Source: Clostridium uliginosum
GTDB taxonomy: Bacteria > Bacillota > Clostridia > Clostridiales > Clostridiaceae
Direction of reading: 5' to 3'
DNA length: 64,000 nt
NCBI RefSeq assembly: GCF_900112485.1
Contig: NZ_FOMG01000013.1
Location: forward strand, 31,317 to 95,316
The notes below the pieces were generated by a model that saw only the letters and a program-made list of their open reading frames with translations, was not told where the DNA came from and did no database searches. Position 1 is the stretch's first letter; the number at the start of each line of letters is the position of its first letter. The position numbers and the translations under genes were made by a program. Shown here one piece after another: positions 45,565 to 54,767 of the stretch.

Positions 45565-46506
45565 ATGGATGAGAAGAAGGGTCTTATTTTCGATATTCAG
45601 AGTTATTCTGTACATGATGGACCAGGATGTAGAACAACTTGTTTTATGAGTGGGTGTTTCCTAAAATGTGAGTGGTGTGCGAATCCTGAAAGCTGGACAA
45701 ATAAACAGAAAATTATGTTTGCAGAAGGAAAATGTAAGCATGAAAATGGATGTAATAGATGTGAAAAAGCTTGTAATAACAAAGCTATTAGTTTTAGCAA
45801 AGATGGAAAACTAAAAATGAATTGGGAAGTATGTAGAATTTGCGATACTTTTGAATGCGCTAAGGTATGTTACAATGAAGCATTAAGAGTTTGTGGAAAG
45901 TCCTACACAGTAACTTCATTATTAAAAATTCTAAACAGGGATAGGGAATTTTGGGGCAAAAATGGGGGAGTTACGTTTAGTGGTGGTGAACCATTTTATC
46001 AAAGTGAATTTTTACTTTCTATATTGAAAAAGTGTAGAGAAGCATATATTAATACTGCTATTGAAACAACAGCGTTTATAGACACGAGTATTTTTTTAGA
46101 AACAATGAAATATGTTGATTTTGCGTTTATAGATGTTAAGCATATGAACAGAGACAAGCATAAGGAAAAAACAGGGGTTTATAATGATTTGATCCTTAAA
46201 AATATAGAGGCCTTAGTTAATTCTAAATGGCAGGGAAGGCTAGTTCTTAGAATGCCAGTAATTTATGATTTTAATGATACTGAAGAAAATGCCATAGCTA
46301 CAGCAGAATTTATGGAAAGGCTAGGTATTTATGAAATTAATCTTTTACCATTTCATAGAATGGGAGATTCAAAATGGAATCAGTTAGGAAACAAATATTC
46401 CTATAGCAATCAAGAACCTACTAGCGAAGAAAAAATGGATATGCTTCAAGAAATATTTTTAGACAGAAAAATAGCATGTTATGTTGGAAGTAATACAAGT
46501 TTTTAA
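45565..46506 (+). CDS. hpdA: 4-hydroxyphenylacetate decarboxylase activating enzyme (radical SAM)
   Basis: 313 residues from ATG 45565, which follows AGGAGGGTGG; an ATG at 45514 has no site. GPGCRT precedes the CX3CX2C motif CFLKCEWC. Two ferredoxin-like cluster motifs follow (CNRCEKAC and CRICDTFECAKVC), then FSGGEPFYQ. It installs the glycyl radical on Gly880 of HpdB. In C. difficile hpdA directly follows hpdC; here an MFS gene and about 245 bp of repeat-bearing DNA lie between. Confidence 0.93.
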   Translation: MDEKKGLIFDIQSYSVHDGPGCRTTCFMSGCFLKCEWCANPESWTNKQKIMFAEGKCKHENGCNRCEKACNNKAISFSKDGKLKMNWEVCRICDTFECAKVCYNEALRVCGKSYTVTSLLKILNRDREFWGKNGGVTFSGGEPFYQSEFLLSILKKCREAYINTAIETTAFIDTSIFLETMKYVDFAFIDVKHMNRDKHKEKTGVYNDLILKNIEALVNSKWQGRLVLRMPVIYDFNDTEENAIATAEFMERLGIYEINLLPFHRMGDSKWNQLGNKYSYSNQEPTSEEKMDMLQEIFLDRKIACYVGSNTSF

Positions 46507-46566
46507 AAATAAGGTTCTTTAGAAATATAGATATGAATTTACTACGGATACTAAGAATATGACTTA

Positions 46567-46680
46567 AGGCATATTAAAGAAAATAACAAGTCAAAGATGC
46601 GATGTATATTTTGCGTCAGACGAGGAAGTATGGCACAAAATAGACAAGCATACTGACTTGCTATTTATTTTAATATGCCT
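46567..46680. repeat. GGCACAT-type palindromic repeat, copy 12
   Basis: AGGCATAT (46567-46574) and ATATGCCT (46673-46680) are the ends; AATAACAAGTCA pairs with TGACTTGCTATT. The centre has TTGCGTCAGACGAGGAAG, similar to the extended copy at 31905. Confidence 0.75.
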
Positions 46681-46829
46681 AAGTATTTCTATCATTTATG
46701 TTATAGAATTTTTGTCAAACTCGCGAAAAGGTTTAAACAGTGACAAATTTTATAATATAAACAATGAAATACTAAAAGTCATATTTTTTAATGTATCCTG
46801 AGTAAAAGTATATCCATATTTCTTTTTTT

Positions 46830-46881
46830 AGCTCTGTTTTAAAACTGTGTTGATATTGTTACATATTGTTCAGCGTACTAA
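46830..46881 (-). repeat. TTTTAAAAC-type dispersed repeat, copy a
   Basis: AGCTCTGTTTTAAAACTGTG through TTGTTACATATTGTTCAGCG matches, inverted, the sequence at 55061-55116. A related palindrome is at 62435-62481. Noncoding. Confidence 0.7.
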
Positions 46882-47298
46882 AGAATTTATATAGGAAACT
46901 CGGCTCATATTCATTTATAATATATACAAAGTTAAATGGATAAATAAGATATTTTTTGTATTAAAAAAATTTTCACTACGATAAGGTTAAAAATGTATAT
47001 TTTAGAAATAATTATACATACTATAGATTCAATTTCATTTTCTACATCTCGAATTTATTTTAAAAGTTATTATAAAAGTACAAAACAACATATAAAAATT
47101 ATATATCATCTAAATTATAGGGTTATGGATTGGTATTTGATATGTTATAATATTTTATGTAATATATGGTTAGGAGAGATTAAAATTTCTTATGCAAAAT
47201 ATGTAATAAAGTAGAAAAATCAGTAGTTATATCAGCAACATTAGCAGTTATACGAGTATCATTAGAAAGAAATTTCAATACTAATTGGAGGAAAATAA

Positions 47299-48324
47299 AT
47301 GGAGTTTTTTAAACAATTCTTTAAAAAGGAAACTATAAAGAGAATACTATTTTTAATTTTATTATTTATAGGTTGCTATACTATAAGATCTATATTTGAT
47401 TTAGTATTATTAACATTTATTATTACGTACATAATAAACAGTATTCAGGAGCTAATAGTAAAAAACATAAATAAATTTGTTAAAGTGAATCCCAAACTCG
47501 TCACTATATCTTTATATTTATTTATGGTTATATCAGTTGTAGTTGCAGTAATAAAATATATACCTTTACTTGTAACTCAAACTATATCAATTATAAATGG
47601 AGTATCTAATTTTAATATGCCTAATAATTCAACCATATTAGGTGAATATCTAACACAAATGTTTCAGCAATTTGACATAGGAAAATATACTCAGGTTGGA
47701 CTTAATTATGCAGTAGTATTAGCTACTGATGCTGGTAAAACTGGATTAAATTCAATCTTAGCTATAATACTTAGTTTATTTTTTATGCTTGAGAAAGATA
47801 ATATATTGGATTTTATAAGAAGATTTAAAGATAGCAAAGTATCTAGTATCTATACGTATCTTGAATATTTTGTAAAAAACTTTTTAAATTCTTTTGGAAA
47901 AGTAATACAAGCTCAGCTTATTATAGCTATTTTTAATACTGCACTTTCTGTAATAATGCTTTCTTTTATGGGATTTCCAAGTCTAATAGCATTAGGCGCA
48001 ATGATTTTTATATTAAGTTTAATTCCTGTAGCAGGAGTTATTATTTCGCTTATACCACTTAGTTTAATAGCTTTTGAAATAGGTGGATTATTAAAAATAG
48101 TTTATGTGCTTATTATGATAGTAGTTATTCATATTATTGAAAGCTATTTTTTAAATCCAAAGTTGATGTCCGATAAAACTAATATTCCTATATTCTTTAC
48201 TTTTATAATATTAATAGTTTCTGAACACTTTATGGGGATATGGGGATTATTACTTGGAATACCTTTATTTATGTTCTTTATAGATCTACTGGGAGTTGAT
48301 TTATCAAAGAAAAATGTTAAGTAG
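47299..48324 (+). CDS. AI-2E family (PF01594-type) membrane transporter
   Basis: 341 residues with about seven to eight membrane segments and the typical layout: two to three N-terminal segments, a soluble segment (about 95-145), then the C-terminal block with LMSDKTNIPIFFTFIILIVSEHFMGIWGLLLGIP near the end. Members range from autoinducer exporters to Na+/H+ antiporters, so substrate cannot be given. TTGGAGG precedes the start. It stands alone. Confidence 0.88.
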   Translation: MEFFKQFFKKETIKRILFLILLFIGCYTIRSIFDLVLLTFIITYIINSIQELIVKNINKFVKVNPKLVTISLYLFMVISVVVAVIKYIPLLVTQTISIINGVSNFNMPNNSTILGEYLTQMFQQFDIGKYTQVGLNYAVVLATDAGKTGLNSILAIILSLFFMLEKDNILDFIRRFKDSKVSSIYTYLEYFVKNFLNSFGKVIQAQLIIAIFNTALSVIMLSFMGFPSLIALGAMIFILSLIPVAGVIISLIPLSLIAFEIGGLLKIVYVLIMIVVIHIIESYFLNPKLMSDKTNIPIFFTFIILIVSEHFMGIWGLLLGIPLFMFFIDLLGVDLSKKNVK

Positions 48325-48462
48325 ATAGCTAATCATAAATAATAAAAAAATTAGGATATACTTTAAAATAATGTTTATATTACAATATCAAAATTCAATT
48401 AAAACATAGCCCAAAATTAAAGATACATTCTCAAAATAAAGACTGAACATAAAGTGAAAATT

Positions 48463-48491
48463 TTCATCTGGAGTTTTAAACTCCAGATGAA
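48463..48491. terminator. 13-bp hairpin between the AI-2E-type gene and degV
   Basis: TTCATCTGGAGTT (48463-48475) pairs perfectly with AACTCCAGATGAA (48479-48491) around a 3-nt loop. Only a weak T-run follows. Directly after it, the words GAATTTAGTTGAACTTATAT and CCTCAAGG recur with few changes at 55353-55386. Confidence 0.6.
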
Positions 48492-48530
48492 TTTAGTTGA
48501 ACTTATATCCTCAAGGGGCATCTCGTCTTA

Positions 48531-48672
48531 AGACCAAATATACGTCGAATCTTTGGTCTATTATTTTCTTTCATGTGCCTAAAACTATGATATAATTATA
48601 ATATTCTCTATAAAACTATATAGGAGATATTTAATACGCTAGGACTTGTTATTTTTTTTAAATATACCTTAA
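48531..48672. repeat. GGCACAT-type repeat, partial copies (13)
   Basis: A stem AGACCAAATA / TTTGGTCTATT followed by TTTCATGTGCCT ends at 48580; the left outer end is lost. A further right half (GGACTTGTTATTTTTTTTAA) lies at 48632-48672. Together these fill the gap before degV. Confidence 0.55.
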
Positions 48673-48714
48673 GAGACAGATGGAAAATTAAATAAAGAAT
48701 AAGGAAGTATAATT

Positions 48715-49584
48715 ATGAATAAATTTATTATAACAACAGATACAACGGCAGACCTGCCGAATGAATATTTACAAAAAAATGAAATAGGGATATTATCTAT
48801 GTCTTTTCAAATAGAAGGAAAAGAATACATAGAAGATGAAACTTTAGATATAAAAGATTTTTATGATAAAATGCGTTCAGGATCAATGCCTACAACAGCT
48901 CAAGTGAATCCAGAAAAAGCAAAGAGAAAGTTTGAGTATTATTTAAAGCAAGGATATGATGTATTACACATTTCATTTTCATCAGTGCTTAGTGGTAGTT
49001 ACAACAATACAAGAATTGCAGCTATTGAATTAAATGAAGAATATACAGAAAATAAAGTTGTAGTAGTAGATTCTTTAAGTGTTTCGTTAGGTGAAGGACT
49101 TTTAGTGCATAAAGCAGTACAATTAAAAAAAGCAGGAAAAAATCTTGAAGAGATAGTTACATGGTTGGAAGAAAATAAGCTTAATTTATGTCAGTACTTT
49201 ACTGTAGATGATCTTAATCATTTGTATAGAGGTGGACGTGTATCAAAAACTACAGCAATTCTTGGAACTATGATGGGTGTAAAACCAATTATTCATGTAG
49301 ATAATGAAGGAAAGTTGATTCCTATTTCTAAAGCAAGAGGAAGTAAGCAGTCATTGACTAAACTTGTTGATAATATGGAAAGATTAATGGGCAATTATAA
49401 ATTGCAAAATGATATTGTATTTATTAGTCATGGTGATGCTAAGGAAGAGGCAGAAATAGTCGCTGATAAAATTAAAGAACGATTTGGAATTAATTCAGTT
49501 TTAATTAGTGATATTGGACCTACTATTGGAACACACTCTGGTCCTGGAACTGTTGGAGTGTTCTTCATGGGAGAAAATAGATAA
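48715..49584 (+). CDS. DegV family fatty-acid-binding protein
   Basis: 289 residues. DegV hallmarks: TTDTTADLP at the N-terminus, TAQVNPEK, the fatty-acid headgroup loop ISFSSVLSGSYNNTRIA, LNHLYRGGRVSKTTAILG and IGPTIGTHSGPGTVGVFF at the end. By family knowledge it binds a fatty acid for use by a fatty-acid kinase (FakB-like). A strong hairpin terminator follows. Confidence 0.93.
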   Translation: MNKFIITTDTTADLPNEYLQKNEIGILSMSFQIEGKEYIEDETLDIKDFYDKMRSGSMPTTAQVNPEKAKRKFEYYLKQGYDVLHISFSSVLSGSYNNTRIAAIELNEEYTENKVVVVDSLSVSLGEGLLVHKAVQLKKAGKNLEEIVTWLEENKLNLCQYFTVDDLNHLYRGGRVSKTTAILGTMMGVKPIIHVDNEGKLIPISKARGSKQSLTKLVDNMERLMGNYKLQNDIVFISHGDAKEEAEIVADKIKERFGINSVLISDIGPTIGTHSGPGTVGVFFMGENR

Positions 49585-49600
49585 ATAATAATATTGTTAT

Positions 49601-49641
49601 AAAGCCACTTAATGTGATTAATATTCACATTAAGTGGCTTT
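49601..49641 (+). terminator. Strong terminator after degV
   Basis: AAAGCCACTTAATGTGA (49601-49617) pairs perfectly with TCACATTAAGTGGCTTT (49625-49641), followed by TTATTTTAT. Confidence 0.9.
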
Positions 49642-49700
49642 TTATTTTATACAGATGCCTAATACCAATTTTACCATATCCAATACAATATATTAATAAA

Positions 49701-49729
49701 TTGTGATTTTCGGTACTTTTTGTTAAAAT
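49701..49729 (+). promoter_or_regulatory. Candidate sigma-A promoter of the autolysin gene
   Basis: TTGTGA at 49701-49706 and TAAAAT at 49724-49729 with a 17-bp spacer, about 20 bp before the TTG start and its AAGGGGGG ribosome site. Confidence 0.55.
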
Positions 49730-49750
49730 ATATATAAGGGGGGAAATGTT

Positions 49751-52003
49751 TTGAATATTAAAAATAAAATTATTACTTTTTTATTTGCTTTTGCAATTAT
49801 ATTAAGTTTTGGTCCTACAGTAAATGTACAAGCAACAACTACTGATGTTAAGATAATATCAGATAGCAAGGTAACTGTAAAAGAAGCCAGGAAATGGGCT
49901 AAATCTAAGGGAGCAACAGAAACATTTATCGATTTAGCAGATCTTTACTTTAAGTATTCATCTGACTGTGGTGATGTTAATCCAGCAATTGCGTATGTTC
50001 AAGCTGCAAAGGAGACCGGCTATGGAAATTTTGGAGGAGTATTAGACAAAAGTTATCATAACCCTTGTGGACTTAAACTTAAAACAGTAGCAGAAGGTTC
50101 TGATACAGATAAAGATGCTCATCAAGTATTTAAGACTTGGGATAGAGGAGTACAAGCTCATATGGATCATTTGGCTTTGTATGCAGGTGCTAGTGGTTAC
50201 CCTAAGAATGATACTTATGATCCAAGACATTTTATTAATATTAAAGGTACCGCGAAAACTGTAAATGCTTTAGGTGGTAAGTGGGCTCCAAGTGCTACAT
50301 ATGGAGAAGAAATAAATACATTATATAAGAATTTACTTGTTTATGCAGGAGTAGAAGAAAATCATGATTCTAACTCCAATGATAGTAATGGAGTATCTAT
50401 GGAAACTCCAAAGCCAGGAACACCTGAAACTAAACCAAGTGCACCAAATGCAACATCAGTTATTGAAAAAAGTATCCCACAAGTAGTGGATAAAACAGAA
50501 GCTGATAAACCTAATATTATATCAACTATTGGTTGGAAGCAAGAAAATGGAGCTTGGTATTACTACAAATCAGATAATACAAAGGTACAAGGCTTTATTA
50601 AACCTGATAGTAACTGGTATTATTTAAAAGACGATGGTAAAATGGCGACAGGTTGGTTAAATGATAATGGAACATGGTACTATTTTAACAACTCTGGAAT
50701 TATGGCTAAAGGCTGGATTCAATTAAATAATCAATGGTATTACTTAAAAGATTCAGGAGCTATGTCTACAGGTTTTATAAATGATGGTTCAAATTTATAT
50801 TACTTAAAAGATTCGGGAGCTATGTCTACTGATAATAGTGGTTGGACGGCTTTATCAGGAAAATGGTATTACTTTGAAGGAAATGGTAGAATAAAGACTG
50901 GTTGGCTTAAAGATAATAATAACTGGTATTTTCTTCAAGGCGATGGATCTATGGTAACTAATTTTAATACAATAAACAGTAAAAATTATTTATTTAATGA
51001 TAGTGGAAGTATGAGAATCGGTTGGGAAAATATGAATAACTATTGGTATTATTTCAACAATGATGGAAGTATGGAAACTGGATGGATTAATGATGGTGGC
51101 AGTAAGTACTATTTATATGATACTGGTGCTATGGCTAAGGGATGGATCAATCTTGATGGAACATGGAATTACTTAAAAGAGAGTGGATCTATGGTAACAG
51201 GATGGATTAATGTAGGTAGTGATTCATATTATTTAGAACCAAGCACAGGTAGGATGCTTACTAATACTACAATAGATGGCTATAAAATTGGTGCAGATGG
51301 TAAGAAACAAACATCATCATCTAATCAAAATAATAATCAAAATGTAAATCAAAATAATACTACTAATAATGGTAATACCACAAATTCAAAAGGAAAAACA
51401 ATAGTAATAGATCCAGGCCATGATTATGGTAATGATTATGGCTGTGAGAGTGAACCTAATGGAGTAACATATAGTGAAACAGTTTTAGACATGCAAGTTG
51501 CAGCTAAACTACAAAAAGAGTTTGAAAAGAGAGGATATACTGTAGTAATGACAAGGGAAGATGGAGAAAAACCATCATATGGAACATTAACTGCAAGTCT
51601 TTCTCATAAAACTAATGTTGCTAATAATGCAAATGCAGATTTCTTTATAAGTATACATCATAATTCAGCAACAGAAGCAGCTAAAGGAGTTGAAACTTAT
51701 TATAGTACAGCACCTAAAGATGCTAGCTATGGCGGATATTTAGATTATAAAAGACTTGAAATAAGTAAAAAAATGGCTACAGCTATAAACAATAGTATTG
51801 TAAATAAAATTGGAGCAAAAAATAGAGGTGCTAAAGATGATTCTAGCCGTACATTATTTGTACTTAGAAACACTAATATGCCAGCAGTACTAGTTGAAGT
51901 TGGCTTTATAACAAATCAAGATGAAGCATTAAGATGTGCAGATTCAGATAGCCAACAAGAGGTTTCAGAAGCGATTGCTCAAGCTGTTTCAAACAGTCTT
52001 TAA
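49751..52003 (+). CDS. Bifunctional cell-wall hydrolase: glucosaminidase, cell-wall-binding repeats and amidase
   Basis: 750 residues from TTG 49751. Signal peptide 1-28 (cut near VQA). A glucosaminidase (lysozyme-like) domain spans about 40-205 (AYVQAAKETGYGNFGG holds the catalytic Glu). About twelve choline-binding-type repeats (GW..DNG.WYYF..SG.M..GW, about 255-520) follow, then an Asn-rich linker (525-545) and an N-acetylmuramoyl-L-alanine amidase (Amidase_3) domain from about 547 with Zn ligands in IDPGHD, YSETVLD and ISIHHNS, and catalytic Glu in VEVGF. It is exported and acts on peptidoglycan in growth or separation. Two opposite bond specificities in one chain is notable. Confidence 0.93.
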   Translation: MNIKNKIITFLFAFAIILSFGPTVNVQATTTDVKIISDSKVTVKEARKWAKSKGATETFIDLADLYFKYSSDCGDVNPAIAYVQAAKETGYGNFGGVLDKSYHNPCGLKLKTVAEGSDTDKDAHQVFKTWDRGVQAHMDHLALYAGASGYPKNDTYDPRHFINIKGTAKTVNALGGKWAPSATYGEEINTLYKNLLVYAGVEENHDSNSNDSNGVSMETPKPGTPETKPSAPNATSVIEKSIPQVVDKTEADKPNIISTIGWKQENGAWYYYKSDNTKVQGFIKPDSNWYYLKDDGKMATGWLNDNGTWYYFNNSGIMAKGWIQLNNQWYYLKDSGAMSTGFINDGSNLYYLKDSGAMSTDNSGWTALSGKWYYFEGNGRIKTGWLKDNNNWYFLQGDGSMVTNFNTINSKNYLFNDSGSMRIGWENMNNYWYYFNNDGSMETGWINDGGSKYYLYDTGAMAKGWINLDGTWNYLKESGSMVTGWINVGSDSYYLEPSTGRMLTNTTIDGYKIGADGKKQTSSSNQNNNQNVNQNNTTNNGNTTNSKGKTIVIDPGHDYGNDYGCESEPNGVTYSETVLDMQVAAKLQKEFEKRGYTVVMTREDGEKPSYGTLTASLSHKTNVANNANADFFISIHHNSATEAAKGVETYYSTAPKDASYGGYLDYKRLEISKKMATAINNSIVNKIGAKNRGAKDDSSRTLFVLRNTNMPAVLVEVGFITNQDEALRCADSDSQQEVSEAIAQAVSNSL

Positions 52004-52038
52004 GGAAAATATTAGATAATAAAAAGATAATTTGTATA

Positions 52039-52109
52039 AGGCACATTCAAAAAAATAGTAGACTAGTATGTCTTTATATTTTGCGTATATTATTTTCTTT
52101 GATGTGCCT
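52039..52109. repeat. GGCACAT-type palindromic repeat, copy 14
   Basis: AGGCACAT (52039-52046) pairs with ATGTGCCT (52102-52109); AAAAAAATAGTAGAC is the left inner arm. Confidence 0.8.
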
Positions 52110-52118
52110 AATAGAGAG

Positions 52119-52167
52119 ACTCTAGATAGTTACTTTATAAATAAAACTATTTAGAGTTCTTTTTTAA
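52119..52167 (+). terminator. Terminator downstream of the autolysin
   Basis: ACTCTAGATAGTT (52119-52131) pairs with AACTATTTAGAGT (52145-52157, one mismatch), followed by TCTTTTTTAA. The remaining sequence to 52584 is AT-rich with no gene or other structure that I can support. Confidence 0.8.
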
Positions 52168-52584
52168 TACACAGGAAATTATAAAATATTTATATGGTGG
52201 TAATAAACTACGAATACACTTTGTTTTATTATTAAATTAGGATGTTTTTAAATAATTAACAAAAATAATATATATAAGTTCCAATAAAGTTTGTTCATTA
52301 ATATAAATTTTAGAACACTTATAAATACTATGATTTAACTACTATAGTGAGGAACTTATATAGAAAATTTATGATATATATGCTTCTAACTAGATATTGT
52401 TAATTAAAGATGCAATTTATTATAAAAATTAAATAAAAATTTATAAATGTATTAATTAATTAGAACATATATATTTAAACTTTACATATATTTATGGTAT
52501 AAATTTAGTATAAGTAAAATAAACGTATTGACAAAAGAAGAATTAGTTAACAAAGTTAACATAGTAATTAGGGGGATAATTTAT

Positions 52585-53379
52585 TTGAATACAGTATTAT
52601 CAATAAATGAGAAGATAGAGATTTATAAAAATGCTGACATAGATTTTGAAACTTTGAATTTAAGTAAACTAGAAAAGTATGCAAAAAGAGAAAATGCAAA
52701 AGCACAAAACACATTAGGAGACAGATATTATACTGGAGAAGGAGTACTACAGGATTATAAAAAGGCATTTGAATGGTATAAAAGGTCTGCCAATCAAGGA
52801 TATTCTATTGCACAATATAATTTAGGAGATATGTATTACTGCGGAGAAGGAGTGCCACAAAATTATGAACAAACTATTAAATGGTATACAAAATCAGCAG
52901 AGCAAGGAGTTTCAAATGCACAATGTAATTTAGGCTGTATGTATGAAGATGGAGATGGTGTACCGCAAGATTATAAAGAGGCAATTAAGTGGTATAAGAA
53001 AGCCTGTGAACAAGGAGATTTTTATGCTCACTATAATTTAGGAAATATATATATGAATGGTAAGGGTATAGACAAAGATTATAATGAAGCATTTAAACAC
53101 CATAAACAATCTGCAAATCAAGGATATGAAAAAGCACAAAATACTCTAGGATACATGTATGAAGAAGGTAAAGGTGTTCCTCAAGACTATAAAGAAGCAT
53201 TTAAATGGTATGAAGAATCTGCTAGTAGAGGCTATTCTTATGCACAATATAATTTAGCTGTAATGTATGAGTATGGCAAAGGCGTAGAGAAAGATTCTAA
53301 AAAAGCATTTAAGTGGTATAAAGAGGCATCACGACAAGGGCTTGAAGAAGCTAAAGTTGTTTTAAAAGAAAGGTTTTAG
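52585..53379 (+). CDS. Sel1-repeat (tetratricopeptide-like) protein
   Basis: 264 residues from TTG 52585, with AGGGGGA at a proper distance; a TTG at 52528 lacks a site. After about 30 residues come six to seven 36-residue Sel1 repeats of the form A...LG..Y..G.GV.QDYK.A..WY..SA.QG (from about 35 to the end). No signal peptide or membrane segment is visible, so it is probably a cytoplasmic protein-binding scaffold. Neighbours do not suggest a partner. Confidence 0.9.
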   Translation: MNTVLSINEKIEIYKNADIDFETLNLSKLEKYAKRENAKAQNTLGDRYYTGEGVLQDYKKAFEWYKRSANQGYSIAQYNLGDMYYCGEGVPQNYEQTIKWYTKSAEQGVSNAQCNLGCMYEDGDGVPQDYKEAIKWYKKACEQGDFYAHYNLGNIYMNGKGIDKDYNEAFKHHKQSANQGYEKAQNTLGYMYEEGKGVPQDYKEAFKWYEESASRGYSYAQYNLAVMYEYGKGVEKDSKKAFKWYKEASRQGLEEAKVVLKERF

Positions 53380-53508
53380 TTATTTATTTAAATATACCTT
53401 ATCCTTAAGAAACTGAAAAAATAATTAAGACAATAAAAAATTAAAAAAATTATAAGATTAATATTTTATAAATAAAAATTGTTATACAAAAGAAGGAGAA
53501 AAAGATAC

Positions 53509-54705
53509 ATGGAATTTAAACTTAATATATTTCAAACAATGGCATTGGCTACGCTTGTATTCTACTTAGGACAACACTTAAGAAGGAAAATAAAAGTATT
53601 AGCTAAATATTGCATACCAGCTGCAGTTATAGGAGGACTTATATTTGCAATATTAATGCTTACTTTAAAAATAACAAATGTTGCTACTATAACTTTGGAC
53701 ATTACACTGCAAAATATTTTCATGACTGCATTTTTTACTAGCGTTGGTTATACGGCTAGCATTAAGATACTAAAAAAGGGTAGCATTAAGGTTGTCACTT
53801 TCTTGCTTTTATCAATATTGTTAGCAATATTTCAAGATGTTTTAGGTGTTTCTTTAGCATCATTATTTAACTTAGATCCATTATTAGGTCTTTGTACGGG
53901 ATCTATTCCAATGATTGGTGGTCATGGAACGGCAGGCTCATTTGGACCACTTTTAGAAGGATTAGGAATTAAAGGTGCAACTACAGTATCATTTGCTGCT
54001 GCAACCTTTGGTTTAGTTATGGGAAGTTTTATAGGAGGCTTTGTTGCTAAAAACTTAATTGAACGTCATAAATTAAAAACGCCTAAAGAATCACATGATA
54101 AATCTATTCCTTTAAGTGATTTTCATGAAGATGATAAGGCTATTTTATGTCACAAAAGACTTATGAATAGTGCTTCTTGGATTTTTATTGCAATGGGTGC
54201 AGGATCTATAATATCTAGCCTAATCCAAGATTTAGGACTTACTTTTCCATCATACATTGGTGCTATGATTGCAGCTGCAATCATTAGAAATATATGTGAT
54301 ATGATAAAAGTTGATCTTGAAGAAAAAGAAATTGAAACAATTGGAGGAATTAGTCTTTCATTCTTTTTGTCTATGGCTTTAATGGGATTAAAGTTATGGG
54401 AACTCTTTGATTTGGCACTTCCTATGGTGGTTATGCTTATTGCACAAGCACTTCTTATGGCATTATTTTCTTACTTCTTAACTTTTCGTATAATGGGTAA
54501 AGATTATGAAGCAGCAGTTTTTGCATCTGCTAACTGTGGATTTGGTATGGGTGCAACACCTAATGCTGTTGCAAATATGGATGCGCTAACAGATAAATTT
54601 GGATTTGCTCCAACACCATATTTTGTAGTACCAATTGTTGGATGTCTTTTTATAGATTTCGCAAACTCTGCAGTTATTACATTATTTATAAACTTGTTAC
54701 ACTAG
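53509..54705 (+). CDS. gltS: Sodium/glutamate symporter GltS family
   Basis: 398 residues from ATG 53509 (AGAAGGAG upstream). About ten membrane segments in two inverted halves, each with a Gly-rich reentrant loop: GLCTGSIPMIGGHGTAGSFGP (about 132-152) and SANCGFGMGATPNAVANM (about 347-364), the GltS hallmarks. It imports glutamate with Na+. It stands alone ahead of a repeat-rich gap and the arginine deiminase operon. Confidence 0.93.
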   Translation: MEFKLNIFQTMALATLVFYLGQHLRRKIKVLAKYCIPAAVIGGLIFAILMLTLKITNVATITLDITLQNIFMTAFFTSVGYTASIKILKKGSIKVVTFLLLSILLAIFQDVLGVSLASLFNLDPLLGLCTGSIPMIGGHGTAGSFGPLLEGLGIKGATTVSFAAATFGLVMGSFIGGFVAKNLIERHKLKTPKESHDKSIPLSDFHEDDKAILCHKRLMNSASWIFIAMGAGSIISSLIQDLGLTFPSYIGAMIAAAIIRNICDMIKVDLEEKEIETIGGISLSFFLSMALMGLKLWELFDLALPMVVMLIAQALLMALFSYFLTFRIMGKDYEAAVFASANCGFGMGATPNAVANMDALTDKFGFAPTPYFVVPIVGCLFIDFANSAVITLFINLLH

Positions 54706-54767
54706 GGCAGGTAAAATATAATATTTATTGTATGAATTTAGATACTTAGCATATTCATAATTTTTTA

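Larger units (their letters stand above)
46507..47298. other. 792-bp stretch without a convincing gene
   Basis: Holds the palindromic repeat at 46567-46680, a hairpin near 46705-46750 (TTTTGTCA / TGACAAA), and a TTTTAAAAC-type repeat at 46830-46881. A 73-codon frame at 46993-47214 has no ribosome site, biased Ile/Tyr composition and no homology I recognise, so I do not call it. AT-rich leader sequence precedes the next gene. Confidence 0.6.

Noticed and set aside
45443..45649. 68-codon frame overlapping the start of hpdA
   Set aside because: Lies in a palindromic repeat and out of frame with the well-supported activase, without a ribosome site.
46993..47214. 73-codon open frame in the gap before the AI-2E-type gene
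   Set aside because: No ribosome site, composition typical of AT-rich noncoding DNA (Ile, Tyr, Lys), and no recognised motif.
52585..53379. Regular repeats of about 108 bp that could suggest a repeat array
   Set aside because: They are the codons of 36-residue Sel1 repeats in one intact reading frame.
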